Part shown: one piece after another, positions 17,693-29,931 of the stretch | Position numbering within the stretch: position 1 is the first letter of the stretch | Layout of the letters: the number at the start of each line of letters is the position of its first letter | Assembly (NCBI GenBank): GCA_035645145.1 | Contig: DASQNC010000017.1 | Location: forward strand, 1 to 64,000 | Reading direction: 5' to 3' | Source: Azospirillaceae bacterium | GTDB lineage: Bacteria; Pseudomonadota; Alphaproteobacteria; Azospirillales; Azospirillaceae | DNA length: 64,000 nucleotides | The notes under the pieces: model-generated | Database searches by the model: none | The model's input: only the letters and a program-made list of their open reading frames with translations | What the model was told of the DNA's origin: nothing | Made by a program: the position numbers and the translations under genes

Positions 17693-18655
17693 TTACTTGG
17701 CGCTGAAGTGCCAAGCGACTTCCGCGTTCACCGGTGCCATGCGACGGGCGGCCGGATCGTAGAAGACCACCCCGCCGATGGCGTCGAAACGGCGGTTTCC
17801 TTCCAGTACCTTTCCCTGGGCCGGAAGCGGCATATCGAACAAGGCGATCGAACTGCCGTACTTGCCCCCGGCCTTCGCCTGGTCGAGCAGCTTGGTGGTG
17901 CGGCCCTGGGAGGTGCGCGACCAGGTCTTGCCTTCGTAGGCAACCTTGACCGGGACCGTGAGCACGTCGAAGCGCAGGCTGTATTTCTTCGTGGTGGTGT
18001 CGACGGTCAGGAAGGCACCGCAGATGGTGGCCGTGGCCTGTTCGTCCTTCGACGGGAAATTCACCTCGCCCTTGAGGGTGTAGGAATAGTTGAAGCTGCC
18101 CTCGGCCTCGCCCATCGAGACGCCGCTGCCCTGATCGGCCACACTCACCGTACCGGTCGCGCAGGCGCCGCGGCCGGAATCGACCTTCCAGTTGATGTAG
18201 CGGTTGGCGTTGCCCATGTTGGGCGCCTGCGGCTTCGCAATCTGCCCGGCCTGCATCTTCTCGCCCATCTGCAAGCCGACGCGCATCCGGCATTCGTCGT
18301 CATCGCCGCAGGCGGACATGGCCTTGATGATCTGGTCGTAGCCCTGGGGCAGCCCACCGGCACTGGCCCCGATGTCGGGATCCATGACGTCGCGGGCCCA
18401 GTCGCCGTTCATCGGCCCCTCGTTGCGCATGGGGAATTCCAGGCGCAGCTTCCGGTTCACCTTGATGTTCTCGTGGGACTTCCCATCCGGCCCCTTGTGC
18501 GTGGCCGCACCGGTGAGGGTGACGTCCAGCCGGAGGGTGCCGGTCTCTGCGTTCATCACTGCGGATTGCGCGGCCGCCATGCCGGCGGTGGCACCGGAGG
18601 TGGCCAGGGCGGCGGCAGCCAGCAGGAGTCCGGTCAGGGTCTTGGGCGTTCCCAT
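17693..18655 (-). CDS. Secreted protein of unknown function
   Basis: About 320 residues. A signal peptide is clear (MGTPKTLTG, then a long Leu/Ala core, cleavage near MAAAQ). The mature protein has no domain I recognise. It is rich in charged and small residues, has a CGDDDEC pair in the first half and two further cysteines (GACATG, TICGAF) that could form disulfides, and looks beta-rich in the second half (FNYSYTLKGEVNF, YSLRFDVLTVPVKV). Two ATGs are possible: 18655 (SD GGGAG nine bases upstream) and 18661 (three bases). A promoter with a perfect TTGACA box lies upstream. It stands alone between convergent and distant neighbours. Confidence 0.75.
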   Translation of the reverse strand: MGTPKTLTGLLLAAAALATSGATAGMAAAQSAVMNAETGTLRLDVTLTGAATHKGPDGKSHENIKVNRKLRLEFPMRNEGPMNGDWARDVMDPDIGASAGGLPQGYDQIIKAMSACGDDDECRMRVGLQMGEKMQAGQIAKPQAPNMGNANRYINWKVDSGRGACATGTVSVADQGSGVSMGEAEGSFNYSYTLKGEVNFPSKDEQATATICGAFLTVDTTTKKYSLRFDVLTVPVKVAYEGKTWSRTSQGRTTKLLDQAKAGGKYGSSIALFDMPLPAQGKVLEGNRRFDAIGGVVFYDPAARRMAPVNAEVAWHFSAK

Positions 18656-18661
18656 CGTCAT

Positions 18662-19127
18662 CCACTCCCTTCGAACACGGCATGCGCGATGGCAGCGCCG
18701 CAACGGTGTCTGTAACGGCCGATCAACACACCAGTTTTCACACTTATTGTCAAATGGATGGGCCGATTTGTTAGACGGACGCAGAGCGCCAGAAGACTAC
18801 CACAAGATCTCCGACGAAATTGTGACGCGCACAGACTTTCAGGACTCGGCGGTTTTCTGGAGCTTTCCACACACTCACCGGAAAATGCAGGCGTCCTTTC
18901 ATTACACTTCGCGGAAACAATGGTTTTGAAAAATCGATTCCGTGTCGACCTCCGCCCGGAACACCGCGGGGCGGGACCTTGCCGCCGCGACAAAGCTCAT
19001 CCCCGCTCCCGACGCACCGGGAGGATGCGTCAGTGCAACGGGCCACCACCGTGTCGAAGGAACAGGACGGCGCCGTCCCGGCCTGCGTTGTGAAGCGCAC
19101 CAGTGCCGAGCCGGGCTCTCGCCCGCT
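18662..19127. other. 466-base gene-free region, partly A+T-rich
   Basis: No reading frame here looks like a gene. The part from about 18720 to 18940 is clearly richer in A and T than the surroundings and contains the promoter listed separately. The rest, up to the stop of the ferritin-like gene, shows nothing recognisable; it could hold a small RNA, but no terminator-like hairpin with a T run was found. Confidence 0.5.
18725..18753 (-). promoter_or_regulatory. Sigma-70-type promoter for the secreted unknown gene
   Basis: On the minus strand TTGACA (18753-18748) matches the -35 consensus fully; 17 bases later is TGTGTT (18730-18725), a weak -10. It would give a leader of about 60 bases before ATG 18655. 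Confidence 0.4.
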
Positions 19128-19988
19128 TCAGGCGGCGGCCCGCGTCTGGGACTTGGCCTCCGCCGCACCCTGACGGATTTGCTGGCGCATGGTGCGCCCG
19201 CGAAGGCGGATCAAAGTCCATGCCACCCGGCTCACCAAGCCGTAGACCGCCCCCCGCTCCTCGAATCCGCACGCCTTGAAGACCAGAGCGATGCCGTTCT
19301 CCACGTGTTGGCGCTGATACATGGCGTATGCCCGGCCCATGTACTGGCGGTTCGCCTCGTTCAGATCGCCGGGCGGCATGCCGTTGGCACACCGGTAGGC
19401 CTGGGCGAGTTCCTCGTCCTCGGTTTCCACGATCCGCCCGAGCGCCACCTTCAGCCGCTCGAACCGGGTCAGCCGCTCCTGCTCCAGGTACCGCGCGAGA
19501 TGCTTGGAAAACAGCTTGTAGTGCCGGATCTCGTCCTGGGCGATCTTCTTCGCGATCTCCCGCAGGACGGGTTCGCGGGTGACGTCGCGAAGCGCCGTGT
19601 AGTACGAGCTGGTGCCCGTTTCGACCATGCAGCGCGCCACCAGTTCACCGCTGCGCGACCCCCGCACGGACTGGTTGACGTTCAGGTTCAGGCGGAAGCT
19701 GTTGGTGAAATCCTTGAACGCGGCCTCCAGGCGGAAGGCCGGATCGGCCATTTCCGCCCACCGGCCCAACGCCGCCCCGTGCTGCACCTCTTCCACCGCC
19801 CAGGCCTTCGCCGCCTCCTGGAACGCGGGATCGTCGGCAAAGACATTGCACAGGTACGTCGCATAGTCGTTGGCGTTGTATTCGACCAGGGCCGCCGCCT
19901 TGACGAGTTTCAGCAACTCCGGTTCGACCAGGGCGGGATCGAACTGCGACCAGGGCAGGTCGTCGAGGGTCCAATGCCGGTAAGCCAT
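19128..19988 (-). CDS. Ferritin-like di-iron domain protein
   Basis: A 286-residue helical protein with the ligand spacing of a ferritin-like di-iron site: E36 (VEYNAND), E67/H70 (EEVQH), E123 (MVETGTS) and E153/H156 (QDEIRH), one set per helix of a four-helix bundle. The C-terminal third is basic (LIRLRGRTMRQQIR) and has no known motif. Such proteins store iron, detoxify peroxide or oxidise organic substrates; which applies cannot be told. The ATG at 19988 was chosen because AAGGGG lies a suitable distance upstream. It follows the atp operon on the same strand but is separated from it by a strong terminator, so it is likely expressed separately. Confidence 0.8.
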   Translation of the reverse strand: MAYRHWTLDDLPWSQFDPALVEPELLKLVKAAALVEYNANDYATYLCNVFADDPAFQEAAKAWAVEEVQHGAALGRWAEMADPAFRLEAAFKDFTNSFRLNLNVNQSVRGSRSGELVARCMVETGTSSYYTALRDVTREPVLREIAKKIAQDEIRHYKLFSKHLARYLEQERLTRFERLKVALGRIVETEDEELAQAYRCANGMPPGDLNEANRQYMGRAYAMYQRQHVENGIALVFKACGFEERGAVYGLVSRVAWTLIRLRGRTMRQQIRQGAAEAKSQTRAAA

Positions 19989-20076
19989 CGTGCCGCGTCC
20001 CCTTGCCTGATTTCTCGCCGCCCCGTGCCCCGCCCCTACGCCCGGGAACGGCCGGAGCAAGGCCGAATGCCCGCCC

Positions 20077-20108
20077 AAAACGGAAAAGGGGTCGGCTCGG
20101 CCGACCCC
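20077..20108 (-). terminator. Rho-independent terminator of the atp operon
   Basis: Reading the minus strand, a perfect nine-base-pair stem GGGGTCGGC/GCCGACCCC (20108-20100 and 20096-20088) with a three-base loop is followed at once by TTTTCCGTTTT (20087-20077). It lies 70 bases after the atpC stop and is the clearest intrinsic terminator in the window. Confidence 0.88.
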
Positions 20109-20178
20109 GTATCCCTGGAAAACCACTTCGAAGGCAAGAGCCCAATGGACCGCCGGCCTTGCCGGGCTGGTCTCCGGC

Positions 20179-20595
20179 TCAGACCACCGGCTGACCGGTC
20201 ACGGCTTCCAGCTTCGCGCGCGCGATGGCCAAACGAGCCTGGATGGCCTGACGCTCGCTGTCCGACTTGCTGTCGTCCACGTCCTCGGAAAGATCGCGAA
20301 CCTGCTGTTCGGCCTCGGCGCGGTCGATCTGCGCCACCGGAGTTGCCTCCTCGGCCAGGACCGTGCACCGGGTCTCGGTCACCTCGGCAACCCCGCCCGC
20401 GACAAAAATGCGGTCCGTGATCTGGTCGCCCTCGTACAGGTCGACCACCCCCGGCCCCAGAGTGGCGATCAGCGGAGCATGACCGGGTTGGGCGCCGAAA
20501 TAGCCTTGGCTGCCCGGCATGATGACCATGGTCGCCGGGCGGGAGACCACGAGCCTCTCCGGCGACACCAGCTCGAATTCGACCGTCTCGGCCAT
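20179..20595 (-). CDS. atpC: F1 ATP synthase epsilon subunit
   Basis: A 138-residue epsilon subunit, part of the central stalk, that couples rotor and catalytic head and can inhibit ATP hydrolysis. The N-terminal beta-sandwich is clear (FELVSPERLVVSRPATMVIMPG in pieces, GYFGAQPGHAPLIATLGPG, FVAGGVAEVTET) and is followed by the helical hairpin (ERQAIQARLAIARAKLEAV). It is the last gene of atpHAGDC, separated from atpD by 90 bases that contain a strong hairpin. Confidence 0.96.
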   Translation of the reverse strand: MAETVEFELVSPERLVVSRPATMVIMPGSQGYFGAQPGHAPLIATLGPGVVDLYEGDQITDRIFVAGGVAEVTETRCTVLAEEATPVAQIDRAEAEQQVRDLSEDVDDSKSDSERQAIQARLAIARAKLEAVTGQPVV

Positions 20596-20620
20596 GCGTG
20601 TCCTCGATGCTCAATGGTCA

Positions 20621-20651
20621 GGCCCGATCCCGGCGATACCGGGATCGGGCC
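20621..20651 (-). other. Perfect 13-bp hairpin between atpD and atpC
   Basis: GGCCCGATCCCGG (20621-20633) pairs perfectly with 20639-20651 around a five-base loop. There is no T run, so it is probably not a terminator but an mRNA-processing or stability element that sets the atpD:atpC ratio; that role is inferred. Confidence 0.7.
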
Positions 20652-20685
20652 GACCTTCCATCCTTTAGCCGCTTGGGCCGTCCGC

Positions 20686-22170
<1,485 letters not shown>

Positions 22171-23067
22171 TCAGACGGCTTCCGCACCGGAGATGATCTC
22201 GATCAGCTCCTTGGTGATGTTGGCCTGGCGCGTACGGTTGTAGACAAGGGTCAGCCGGTTGATCATGTCACCGGCGTTGCGTGTGGCGTTGTCCATCGCG
22301 GTCATGCGCGCGCCCTGCTCGCTTGCGGCGCTCTCGAGAAGCGCGCGGTAGACCTGGATGGACAGGTTGCGGGGCAGAAGATCGTTCAGGATCTCCGCCT
22401 CGCTGGGTTCGAACTCGTACAGGGCGCGGGCGTCGCCGCCCTGTGCCGTCTCCTCCACCGGTGCCGCCTCGGGCACGGCGAAGGGGATCAGCTGCTGCAC
22501 CGTGACGATCTGCGCGATGGCCGACTTGAAGCGGTTGTACACGACCGAGGCGACGTCGAATTCGCCCGCGTCGAACAGCTCCAGGATCTTCCGGGAGATC
22601 ATGTCGGCTTCGGCGAAGGACAGGCGCTTGCGGCCGACGTCGTCCCAGGTGTGCACGACGAGGCTGCCGAACTCGCGGCGCAGCTGGTCGCGGCCCTTGC
22701 GGCCGACGACCAGCAGCTTCACGGTCTTGCCCTCTCCTTGCAGGCGCTGGACCTGCCGGCGCACTTCGCGGACGACGGTGGTGTTGAACGCCCCGCACAG
22801 CCCGCGGTCGGACGTGACCACCAAAAGCAGATGCACGTCGTCCTTGCCGGTGCCGGCCATCAGGCGCGGCGCCTCGCTGCCGGTGTCCACACCGGCAGCC
22901 AAGCTCGCCAGCATCCGCCCCATCCGCTCGGCGTAGGGCCGGCCGGCTTCGGCCTGCTCCTGCGCGCGGCGCAGCTTGGACGCGGCGACGAGCTTCATCG
23001 CCGAGGTGATCTTCTGCGTCGCCTTGACGCTGGAGATCCGGTTTCGGAGGTCCTTGAGGCTGGGCAT
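22171..23067 (-). CDS. atpG: F1 ATP synthase gamma subunit
   Basis: A 298-residue gamma subunit, the rotating shaft of F1. The N-terminal helix ([20 protein letters not shown]) and the C-terminal helix ([19 protein letters not shown]) that form the coiled coil in the alpha3beta3 core are both conserved, as is the segment [10 protein letters not shown]. It lies 33 bases upstream of atpD and 40 downstream of atpA, in the same transcription direction. Confidence 0.97.
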   Translation of the reverse strand: MPSLKDLRNRISSVKATQKITSAMKLVAASKLRRAQEQAEAGRPYAERMGRMLASLAAGVDTGSEAPRLMAGTGKDDVHLLLVVTSDRGLCGAFNTTVVREVRRQVQRLQGEGKTVKLLVVGRKGRDQLRREFGSLVVHTWDDVGRKRLSFAEADMISRKILELFDAGEFDVASVVYNRFKSAIAQIVTVQQLIPFAVPEAAPVEETAQGGDARALYEFEPSEAEILNDLLPRNLSIQVYRALLESAASEQGARMTAMDNATRNAGDMINRLTLVYNRTRQANITKELIEIISGAEAV

Positions 23068-23107
23068 GCGCCGGCCGCTCCCTGAGGGTTCCCGCTTGTG
23101 CCGGCCG

Positions 23108-24640
<1,533 letters not shown>

Positions 24641-24644
24641 AGGG

Positions 24645-25211
24645 TCAGCCTCCCAGAACCGGAGCCTTCAGAGCGCTCTGCAGGCGATTGAGCTTTGACT
24701 TGACGGACGCGTCCACGAGGCGTGAGCCCACCTTGACGACGATGCCGCCGATGAGTGACGGGTCGACGGCCGCGCGCACGGTCACCTTCTGGCCCATGCT
24801 GCGCTTCAACGCATCCGTCACGGCGTTCAATTGGGTTTGCGTCAACGGCTCCGCACTCCACACATCCGCGGTCATTTCGCCGCGGCGGCGGGCCAGTTCG
24901 GCCAGGAATGCGTCCGCCATTGTGGTGATGGCAAACAGGCGGCGGTTGTCGGCCACCACGCCGACGAAGTTGCGCACCAGCTCGGATATGCCGGCGGCCT
25001 CCATCACGGCCTGGATTGCCGCACCCTGCTCGGCGCGCCCGATCACCGGGCTGCGCACAACGCGCTGCAGCTCCACGTTCGACTGGACCAAATCGCGCAA
25101 CACGGTCAGGTCGCGCGCAGTTTCGTCCAGAGCCTTGCGGTCGTCCGCCAGCTCGAACAAAGCGGACGCGTAGCGCGCCGCAAGTCCGGATGCGCCTCGA
25201 TCGATCGCCAC
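24645..25211 (-). CDS. atpH: F1 ATP synthase delta subunit
   Basis: A 188-residue delta (OSCP) subunit of the peripheral stalk. Family segments include [24 protein letters not shown] and, near the C terminus, [25 protein letters not shown] in pieces. The start is a GTG at 25211 with a GAGGGA four bases upstream; no ATG is available nearby. It is the first gene of atpHAGDC. The F0 genes (atpI, B, E, F) are not in the window, which is the normal arrangement in alphaproteobacteria. Confidence 0.96.
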   Translation of the reverse strand: MAIDRGASGLAARYASALFELADDRKALDETARDLTVLRDLVQSNVELQRVVRSPVIGRAEQGAAIQAVMEAAGISELVRNFVGVVADNRRLFAITTMADAFLAELARRRGEMTADVWSAEPLTQTQLNAVTDALKRSMGQKVTVRAAVDPSLIGGIVVKVGSRLVDASVKSKLNRLQSALKAPVLGG

Positions 25212-25232
25212 TGTCCCTCGCGTGGGCCCTAA

Positions 25233-25278
25233 CGGACCCGAATGAAATCAGGGGCTTGGAAGAATTCGATTCGGTCCG
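25233..25278 (-). repeat. Inverted repeat in the atpH leader
   Basis: CGGACCCGAAT (25233-25243) and ATTCGGTCCG (25269-25278) pair with one bulged base around a 25-base loop, 22 bases upstream of the atpH start codon. It could fold in the leader of the atp mRNA; no regulator is implied. Confidence 0.45.
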
Positions 25279-25460
25279 CGGAGGCCCCCCTCCCGGACGT
25301 GGGCGGTTCCGTAGCACACCGCTTGGAGGTGCGCAACAGGGCGCGCGAAAGGCGCAACGCACACCCCTCCACGGCATGCCATTCCACTTTAAGACAGGAT
25401 TAACCCTGACGCGCCATCCTGGACGCGCAAAACCCGCGCCCAACTCGCCTCGGTCGTCCC

Positions 25461-25787
25461 ATGAACGTCATCGCCTTTCCGAGCCCGCGCCTCACACCCG
25501 ACGATCTGGCGCTGTTCGAGCGCATCGCGTCGCCCATGCTGAAACGCGGCCTGTGGTCCCACATCCGCCGCGACACCGGTCCCGGCTACGACAAGATCGA
25601 GGTCGAGATCCCCGAGGTGCCGCGCCCCCTGTTCACGTTCGAGCGCGTGCGCGGCGGCCGCTACCGCCTGGTCCTGCACGAGCGCGACGGCGGCACCTAC
25701 GAGATCGGCCGCGGCATGACCGCCAAGGAATGCCTGCGGATCTGGCACCGCCAGGCCGAACAGGCCGGCGAGCGCGGCGCTCTTTAA
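25461..25787 (+). CDS. Small conserved-looking protein of unknown function
   Basis: A 108-residue soluble protein with no motif I recognise. It has a proline-containing N terminus (MNVIAFPSPRLTPDDL), a helix around LFERIASPMLKRG, then an alternating hydrophobic pattern suggesting a small beta sheet (KIEVEIPEVPRPLFTFERV, YRLVLHERDGGTYEIG in pieces) and an amphipathic C-terminal helix with ECLRIWHRQAEQ. Codon use matches its neighbours, and an intrinsic terminator follows, so it is probably a real gene. It is divergent from atpH and stands alone. Confidence 0.65.
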   Translation: MNVIAFPSPRLTPDDLALFERIASPMLKRGLWSHIRRDTGPGYDKIEVEIPEVPRPLFTFERVRGGRYRLVLHERDGGTYEIGRGMTAKECLRIWHRQAEQAGERGAL

Positions 25788-25869
25788 GGTGCGCCCGCCG
25801 GGCGCCGTCCTTTATGGGCGGAGCCGAATCGGCGCTTGGATGACCATCGAACCACGCGGCCGGAATGCC

Positions 25870-25909
25870 AACAGCCCCTGGGCACACCCGCTCAGGGGCT
25901 GTTCTTTTT
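25870..25909 (+). terminator. Rho-independent terminator after the small unknown gene
   Basis: AACAGCCCCTG (25870-25880) pairs perfectly with CAGGGGCTGTT (25893-25903), loop of twelve bases, followed by CTTTTT. It lies 82 bases after the stop of the small plus-strand gene. Confidence 0.85.
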
Positions 25910-25957
25910 GATCGGCGGCCTCGGGCGGCATCGGAAGGACCGGCCACCCGGAACCGT

Positions 25958-26359
25958 CTACGCCAGGGCCTCGATGGCGATGCGCGTCGCCAATGTCAGC
26001 GGATCCGGCAGCCCGTCCAGCGGGAACCATCCCGCGGCTGCCAGGGCCTGGGGCTCGCGCACCACCGGCGTCCCTTCCACCACATGGGCCAAATAGACCG
26101 GAGCCACCCAGTGGTCGCCCCGGGCGGGATCGATGTGGTCGGCAACGCAAAGCAGGCGGTCGAGCGTGATGCGGATGCCCAGTTCCTCCTCGATTTCGCG
26201 GCACACCGCCGCCGGGACCGGCTCCATCCAATCGACCTTGCCCCCGGGAAGCCCCCAGTGCCCGGCCTCCGGGTCGCGGAGCCGCTTCACCAGCAGAAGG
26301 CGATTGCCGTCGAGAATGGCCGCGCCGCACCCGACGCGCGGCCCCGTTCCGCCTGTCAT
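25958..26359 (-). CDS. Nudix hydrolase
   Basis: A 133-residue single-domain Nudix protein. The Nudix box is complete: GGKVDWMEPVPAAVCREIEE followed by ELGI, giving the metal-binding glutamates. The strand HWGLPGGK and C-terminal GWFPLDGLPDPLT are common in the MutT/NUDT group that hydrolyses nucleoside di- or triphosphates. The substrate is not deducible. ATG 26359 lies 11 bases after the smc stop, so the two genes are likely cotranscribed. Confidence 0.9.
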   Translation of the reverse strand: MTGGTGPRVGCGAAILDGNRLLLVKRLRDPEAGHWGLPGGKVDWMEPVPAAVCREIEEELGIRITLDRLLCVADHIDPARGDHWVAPVYLAHVVEGTPVVREPQALAAAGWFPLDGLPDPLTLATRIAIEALA

Positions 26360-26370
26360 GTGCGCACGCC

Positions 26371-29300
26371 CTACTCGGCGGCCATCCGGACGGCGCCGCG
26401 CAGGTCGACCGAGACGAGCTGGCTGACGCCCCGCTCCATCATCGTCACGCCGAACAGGCGGTCCATGCGGGCCATGGTCATGCGGTGGTGCGTGACCACC
26501 AGGAACCGCGTCCGGTCGGCCTTTGCCATCTCGTCCACCAGCGAGCAGAAACGGTCCACGTTCGCCTCGTCGAGCGGCGCATCCACCTCGTCCAGCACGC
26601 AGATCGGGGCCGGATTGGTCAGGAACACCGCGAACAGCAGGGCGATGGCAGTCAAAGCCTGTTCGCCGCCCGACAGCAGCGACAACACCTGCAGCTTCTT
26701 GCCCGGCGGACTGGCGTAGATCTCGAGTCCGCTGTTCAGCGGGTCGTCGCCTTCCACCAGCTTCAAGTGCGCCTTGCCGCCGCCGAACAGGCGGGTGAAC
26801 AGGTCCTGGAAATGCCGGTCCACCGTTTCGAACGAGCTGGCCAGGCGCTCCCGCGCCTCGCGGTTCAGATGCTGGATGGCCTGGCGCAGGCGGCCGATGG
26901 CGGCGACCAGGTCCTCGCGCTCGGTGTGCATGCCGGCGACCTGGACCTCCAGCTCCTGCGCCTCCTGCTCGGCCAGAAGGTTCACGGCTCCCAGCGCCTC
27001 GCGCTCGCGAAGCAGCCGCTCCAGCCGCGCCTCCACCTCGGCGGCGGGGGGAAGCGCCTCGTCCGGTGCCAGACCGGCGGCGTTGCGCAGGGCCTGGGGC
27101 GGGACCTGGACACGCTCGGCGATCCGCTCGCGCAGGGCTTCCTTGGCCTGCATGGTCTGGGCGACCGCGCCCTCGGCCCGCGCCCGGACCTCCCGCGCCT
27201 CCGCCAGACCGCTTTCCGCCGTCCGCAGCCGTTTCTCCACCTCGGAGGATGCGGCCTCGGCCGCGGCCAGGGCCTCGGCGGCCCGCCCCCGTGCCCGCTC
27301 GGCGACGCCGATCCGGCCCACCAGCGCCTGGCGTTCCGTTTCGATCTCGGCCGGGCGTCCGGACAGGGCGCGCAACTCGTCCTCGGTCGCCTGGATCCGG
27401 GCTTCCAGCTCGGCCACCCGGCCGGCCGCCCCTTCGGACCGGGTGCGCCAGGACGCCTCCTCCTGGGCGATGGCGGCCAAGCGCTGGCGCCGGGCCTGCG
27501 CCTCGCGCGTCAGCCGGTCCAGATCGGCCTGGGCGGTGGCCTGGCCCGCCCGTTTTTCCGCCAAGCGGGTACGGACCTCGCCCACCGTTTGGCGCGCGGC
27601 CGAGATGTCCGGCAACGCCGCTTCGGACGTCCGGGCCTCGGCCAGCCGCTCCTCCATCTCCGCGGCTTCGGACGCGACCCGCCCGATCGCCTCGTCGATG
27701 GCGGCCAGACGCGTTGCCGTGGCGTCGGCCGCCTGGGCGAGCTTGGCCCGCCTGTCCTTGGCCGCGTTCACGGCGTCGAAGGCCCGGCGCACGGAGTCGC
27801 GGGCCTGGGCGTCGCGGGCGGCCGCCTCCGATGCCGCGATCCGGGCTTGGTCGGCGGCCGCCTTCGCCTCCGCCGCCCTGGCATCGGCCCCCGCCAACTG
27901 CTTTTCCAGTTCGGCCAGACGGTTCTTCTGCTGCAAGCGCAACGCCGCCTGCGTGGGGGCGCCGGCCCGCACCACCAGCCCGTCCCAGCGCCAAGCCGCG
28001 CCATCGGCGGTCACCAGCACCTGACCGGGCCGCAGATCGGACGCCAGCCGCTCGCCCATGGCGGCGTCCTCGACCAGGCCGATGAGACCCAGCGCGCGGG
28101 CGAGCGCATCGGGGGCCTCCACATGGGGCGCCAGGGGCTGCGCGCCTGCGGGCAGCGGTGGCGGGGCGTCGTAGGGCGGCAACGCGTTCCAATGCACCGG
28201 CGCCTTGGCGTCCAAGGGCGCGGTCAGATCGTCGCCGAGCGCGGCGGCGAACGCGGCCTCGAACCCCGGCGCCACGCGGACCGCGTCGATCAGCGGCGGA
28301 AACGCGTCGCGTGCGGCCGATCGCAACAGGCTGCGCAGTCCGTCGGCCTCCGCCCTCAGCCGCGACCGCGCGGCCTCGGCCTGCTGCAGCACCTCGCGCG
28401 CCTTGATTTGGCCGGTGTCCGCCGCGAGTCGCACCTTGTCCGCGGCCTCGGCCTCGGCCTTTGCGGACGCCAGGGCGCCCTCGGCCGCGACGACCGCGGC
28501 CTCCGCGGCGGCAAGGTCGGGCCGTGCGGCCTCGTCGGCCGCGAGCCGGGAACGGTCCCTGTCCAGCTCGTCCCGCCGCCGGGTGAGCTGCGTCAGGCGC
28601 TGGCCCAGCTCCTGCGACGCGCGTTGAAGGGTGCCACGCCGGGCCTCGGCCGCGGCCACCTCTTCGGTCAGGCGCTGCAACTCGCGCTCGAGCCCGTCCA
28701 CGGCGTCCCGGGTTTCGGCCAGGACGTTGCGGGCGGCGGCCTCGGCCTCCGCTTCGTTGCCCTGGGCGGCAACCAGACGGTCCCGCTCGTCCGCCAAGCG
28801 TCCCAGCGCGGCCGTCGCGTCCGCCGCCAGCGACGCTTCGCGCCCGAGATCGCCCTTCGCCTGCGCCAGCCGCCGCTCGGCCTGGGCACGCGCATCGGCG
28901 ACGCGGCGTTCCTCCGCGTCCAACTGTTCCTTCGCGACCCGCAGGCGCTGCAAGGCCGCGCTGGCCTCGACCTCCGCCTTGCGCAATTCGGGCAGGCCGC
29001 CCGCGGCCTCGGTCCGGACGGTCGCGGTCCGGGCGACTTCGGCCATCAGGGTGGCGACATGGCCGTCGGCTTCGGCGAAGGCGCGGCGGGCCGCCGTCTC
29101 CGCCGCTTCGGCCGCATCCCAACGCAGGATCAGCAGCATCGCGTCGGCGCGGCGGACTTGCTCCTGCACGTTGCGGTACCGGCTGGCCTGGCGGGCCTGG
29201 GTCTTGAGGGCCTTCAACTGGCCCTCCAGGGTCCGGATGATGTCGTCCAGGCGCGTCAGGTTCTGCTCGGCCGCACGCAGCTTCAGCTCGGCCTCGTGCC

Positions 29301-29829
29301 GACGCGTGTGCAGCCCCGCGACGCCGGCCGCCTCCTCCAGGAGGGCGCGGCGCTCGGACGGCTTGGCATTGATGAGCGCGCCGACCCGCCCCTGGCTGAC
29401 GAGCGCCGCCGAGCTGGCCCCCGTCGCCGCGTCGGCGAACAGGATCTGCACGTCGCGGGCGCGGACCAGCTTGCCGTTCACGCGGTAGTCGGATCCCGCA
29501 CCGCGTTCGATCCGGCGCGAGATCTCCAGCTCGTCCTCGTTGTTGAAGGCGGCGGGCGCAAGGCGCCGACGGTTGTCCACCGTCAACACCACCTCGGCGA
29601 CGTTGCGGGCGGGCCGCGCCGTGGTGCCGCCGAAGATGACGTCGTCCATCTCCTCGCCGCGCATCCGGCGCGCCGAGGTTTCGCCCATCACCCAGCGCAA
29701 CGCCTCGACAAGGTTGGACTTGCCGCAGCCGTTGGGGCCGACGATCCCGGTGGTGCCGGGCTCGATCAGGAGTTCGGTCGGATCGACGAAACTCTTGAAC
29801 CCGGACAGGCGCAGCCGCGTGAACTGCAT
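26371..29829 (-). CDS. smc: Chromosome segregation protein SMC
   Basis: A 1152-residue SMC ATPase that with ScpA and ScpB compacts and segregates the chromosome. The N-terminal P-loop is GPNGCGKSN (about 32-40); long Ala/Arg/Glu-rich coiled coils (about 165-500 and 640-990) flank a hinge (about 500-620); the C-terminal head has the ABC signature LLSGGEQALTAIALL and Walker B PICVLDEVDAPLD. Length is typical. It lies between the DsbA-like gene upstream and the Nudix gene downstream. Because of its Arg/Ala-rich coiled coil, very long false reading frames exist on both strands here. Confidence 0.97.
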   Translation of the reverse strand: MQFTRLRLSGFKSFVDPTELLIEPGTTGIVGPNGCGKSNLVEALRWVMGETSARRMRGEEMDDVIFGGTTARPARNVAEVVLTVDNRRRLAPAAFNNEDELEISRRIERGAGSDYRVNGKLVRARDVQILFADAATGASSAALVSQGRVGALINAKPSERRALLEEAAGVAGLHTRRHEAELKLRAAEQNLTRLDDIIRTLEGQLKALKTQARQASRYRNVQEQVRRADAMLLILRWDAAEAAETAARRAFAEADGHVATLMAEVARTATVRTEAAGGLPELRKAEVEASAALQRLRVAKEQLDAEERRVADARAQAERRLAQAKGDLGREASLAADATAALGRLADERDRLVAAQGNEAEAEAAARNVLAETRDAVDGLERELQRLTEEVAAAEARRGTLQRASQELGQRLTQLTRRRDELDRDRSRLAADEAARPDLAAAEAAVVAAEGALASAKAEAEAADKVRLAADTGQIKAREVLQQAEAARSRLRAEADGLRSLLRSAARDAFPPLIDAVRVAPGFEAAFAAALGDDLTAPLDAKAPVHWNALPPYDAPPPLPAGAQPLAPHVEAPDALARALGLIGLVEDAAMGERLASDLRPGQVLVTADGAAWRWDGLVVRAGAPTQAALRLQQKNRLAELEKQLAGADARAAEAKAAADQARIAASEAAARDAQARDSVRRAFDAVNAAKDRRAKLAQAADATATRLAAIDEAIGRVASEAAEMEERLAEARTSEAALPDISAARQTVGEVRTRLAEKRAGQATAQADLDRLTREAQARRQRLAAIAQEEASWRTRSEGAAGRVAELEARIQATEDELRALSGRPAEIETERQALVGRIGVAERARGRAAEALAAAEAASSEVEKRLRTAESGLAEAREVRARAEGAVAQTMQAKEALRERIAERVQVPPQALRNAAGLAPDEALPPAAEVEARLERLLREREALGAVNLLAEQEAQELEVQVAGMHTEREDLVAAIGRLRQAIQHLNREARERLASSFETVDRHFQDLFTRLFGGGKAHLKLVEGDDPLNSGLEIYASPPGKKLQVLSLLSGGEQALTAIALLFAVFLTNPAPICVLDEVDAPLDEANVDRFCSLVDEMAKADRTRFLVVTHHRMTMARMDRLFGVTMMERGVSQLVSVDLRGAVRMAAE

Positions 29830-29931
29830 GTCAGGCGCGGTTCCGCATCAGGTCCGGAGCATCGGGAGCAGGCCGGCGGGGGCGGCAGGCGCACCGGGGA
29901 CCCGATGGGAAACGGCCGCCGCCCGCACGCA

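Noticed and set aside
25212-25460. A named promoter for the atp operon
   Set aside because: Several loose -35/-10 pairs exist but none stands out; only the leader inverted repeat is reported.
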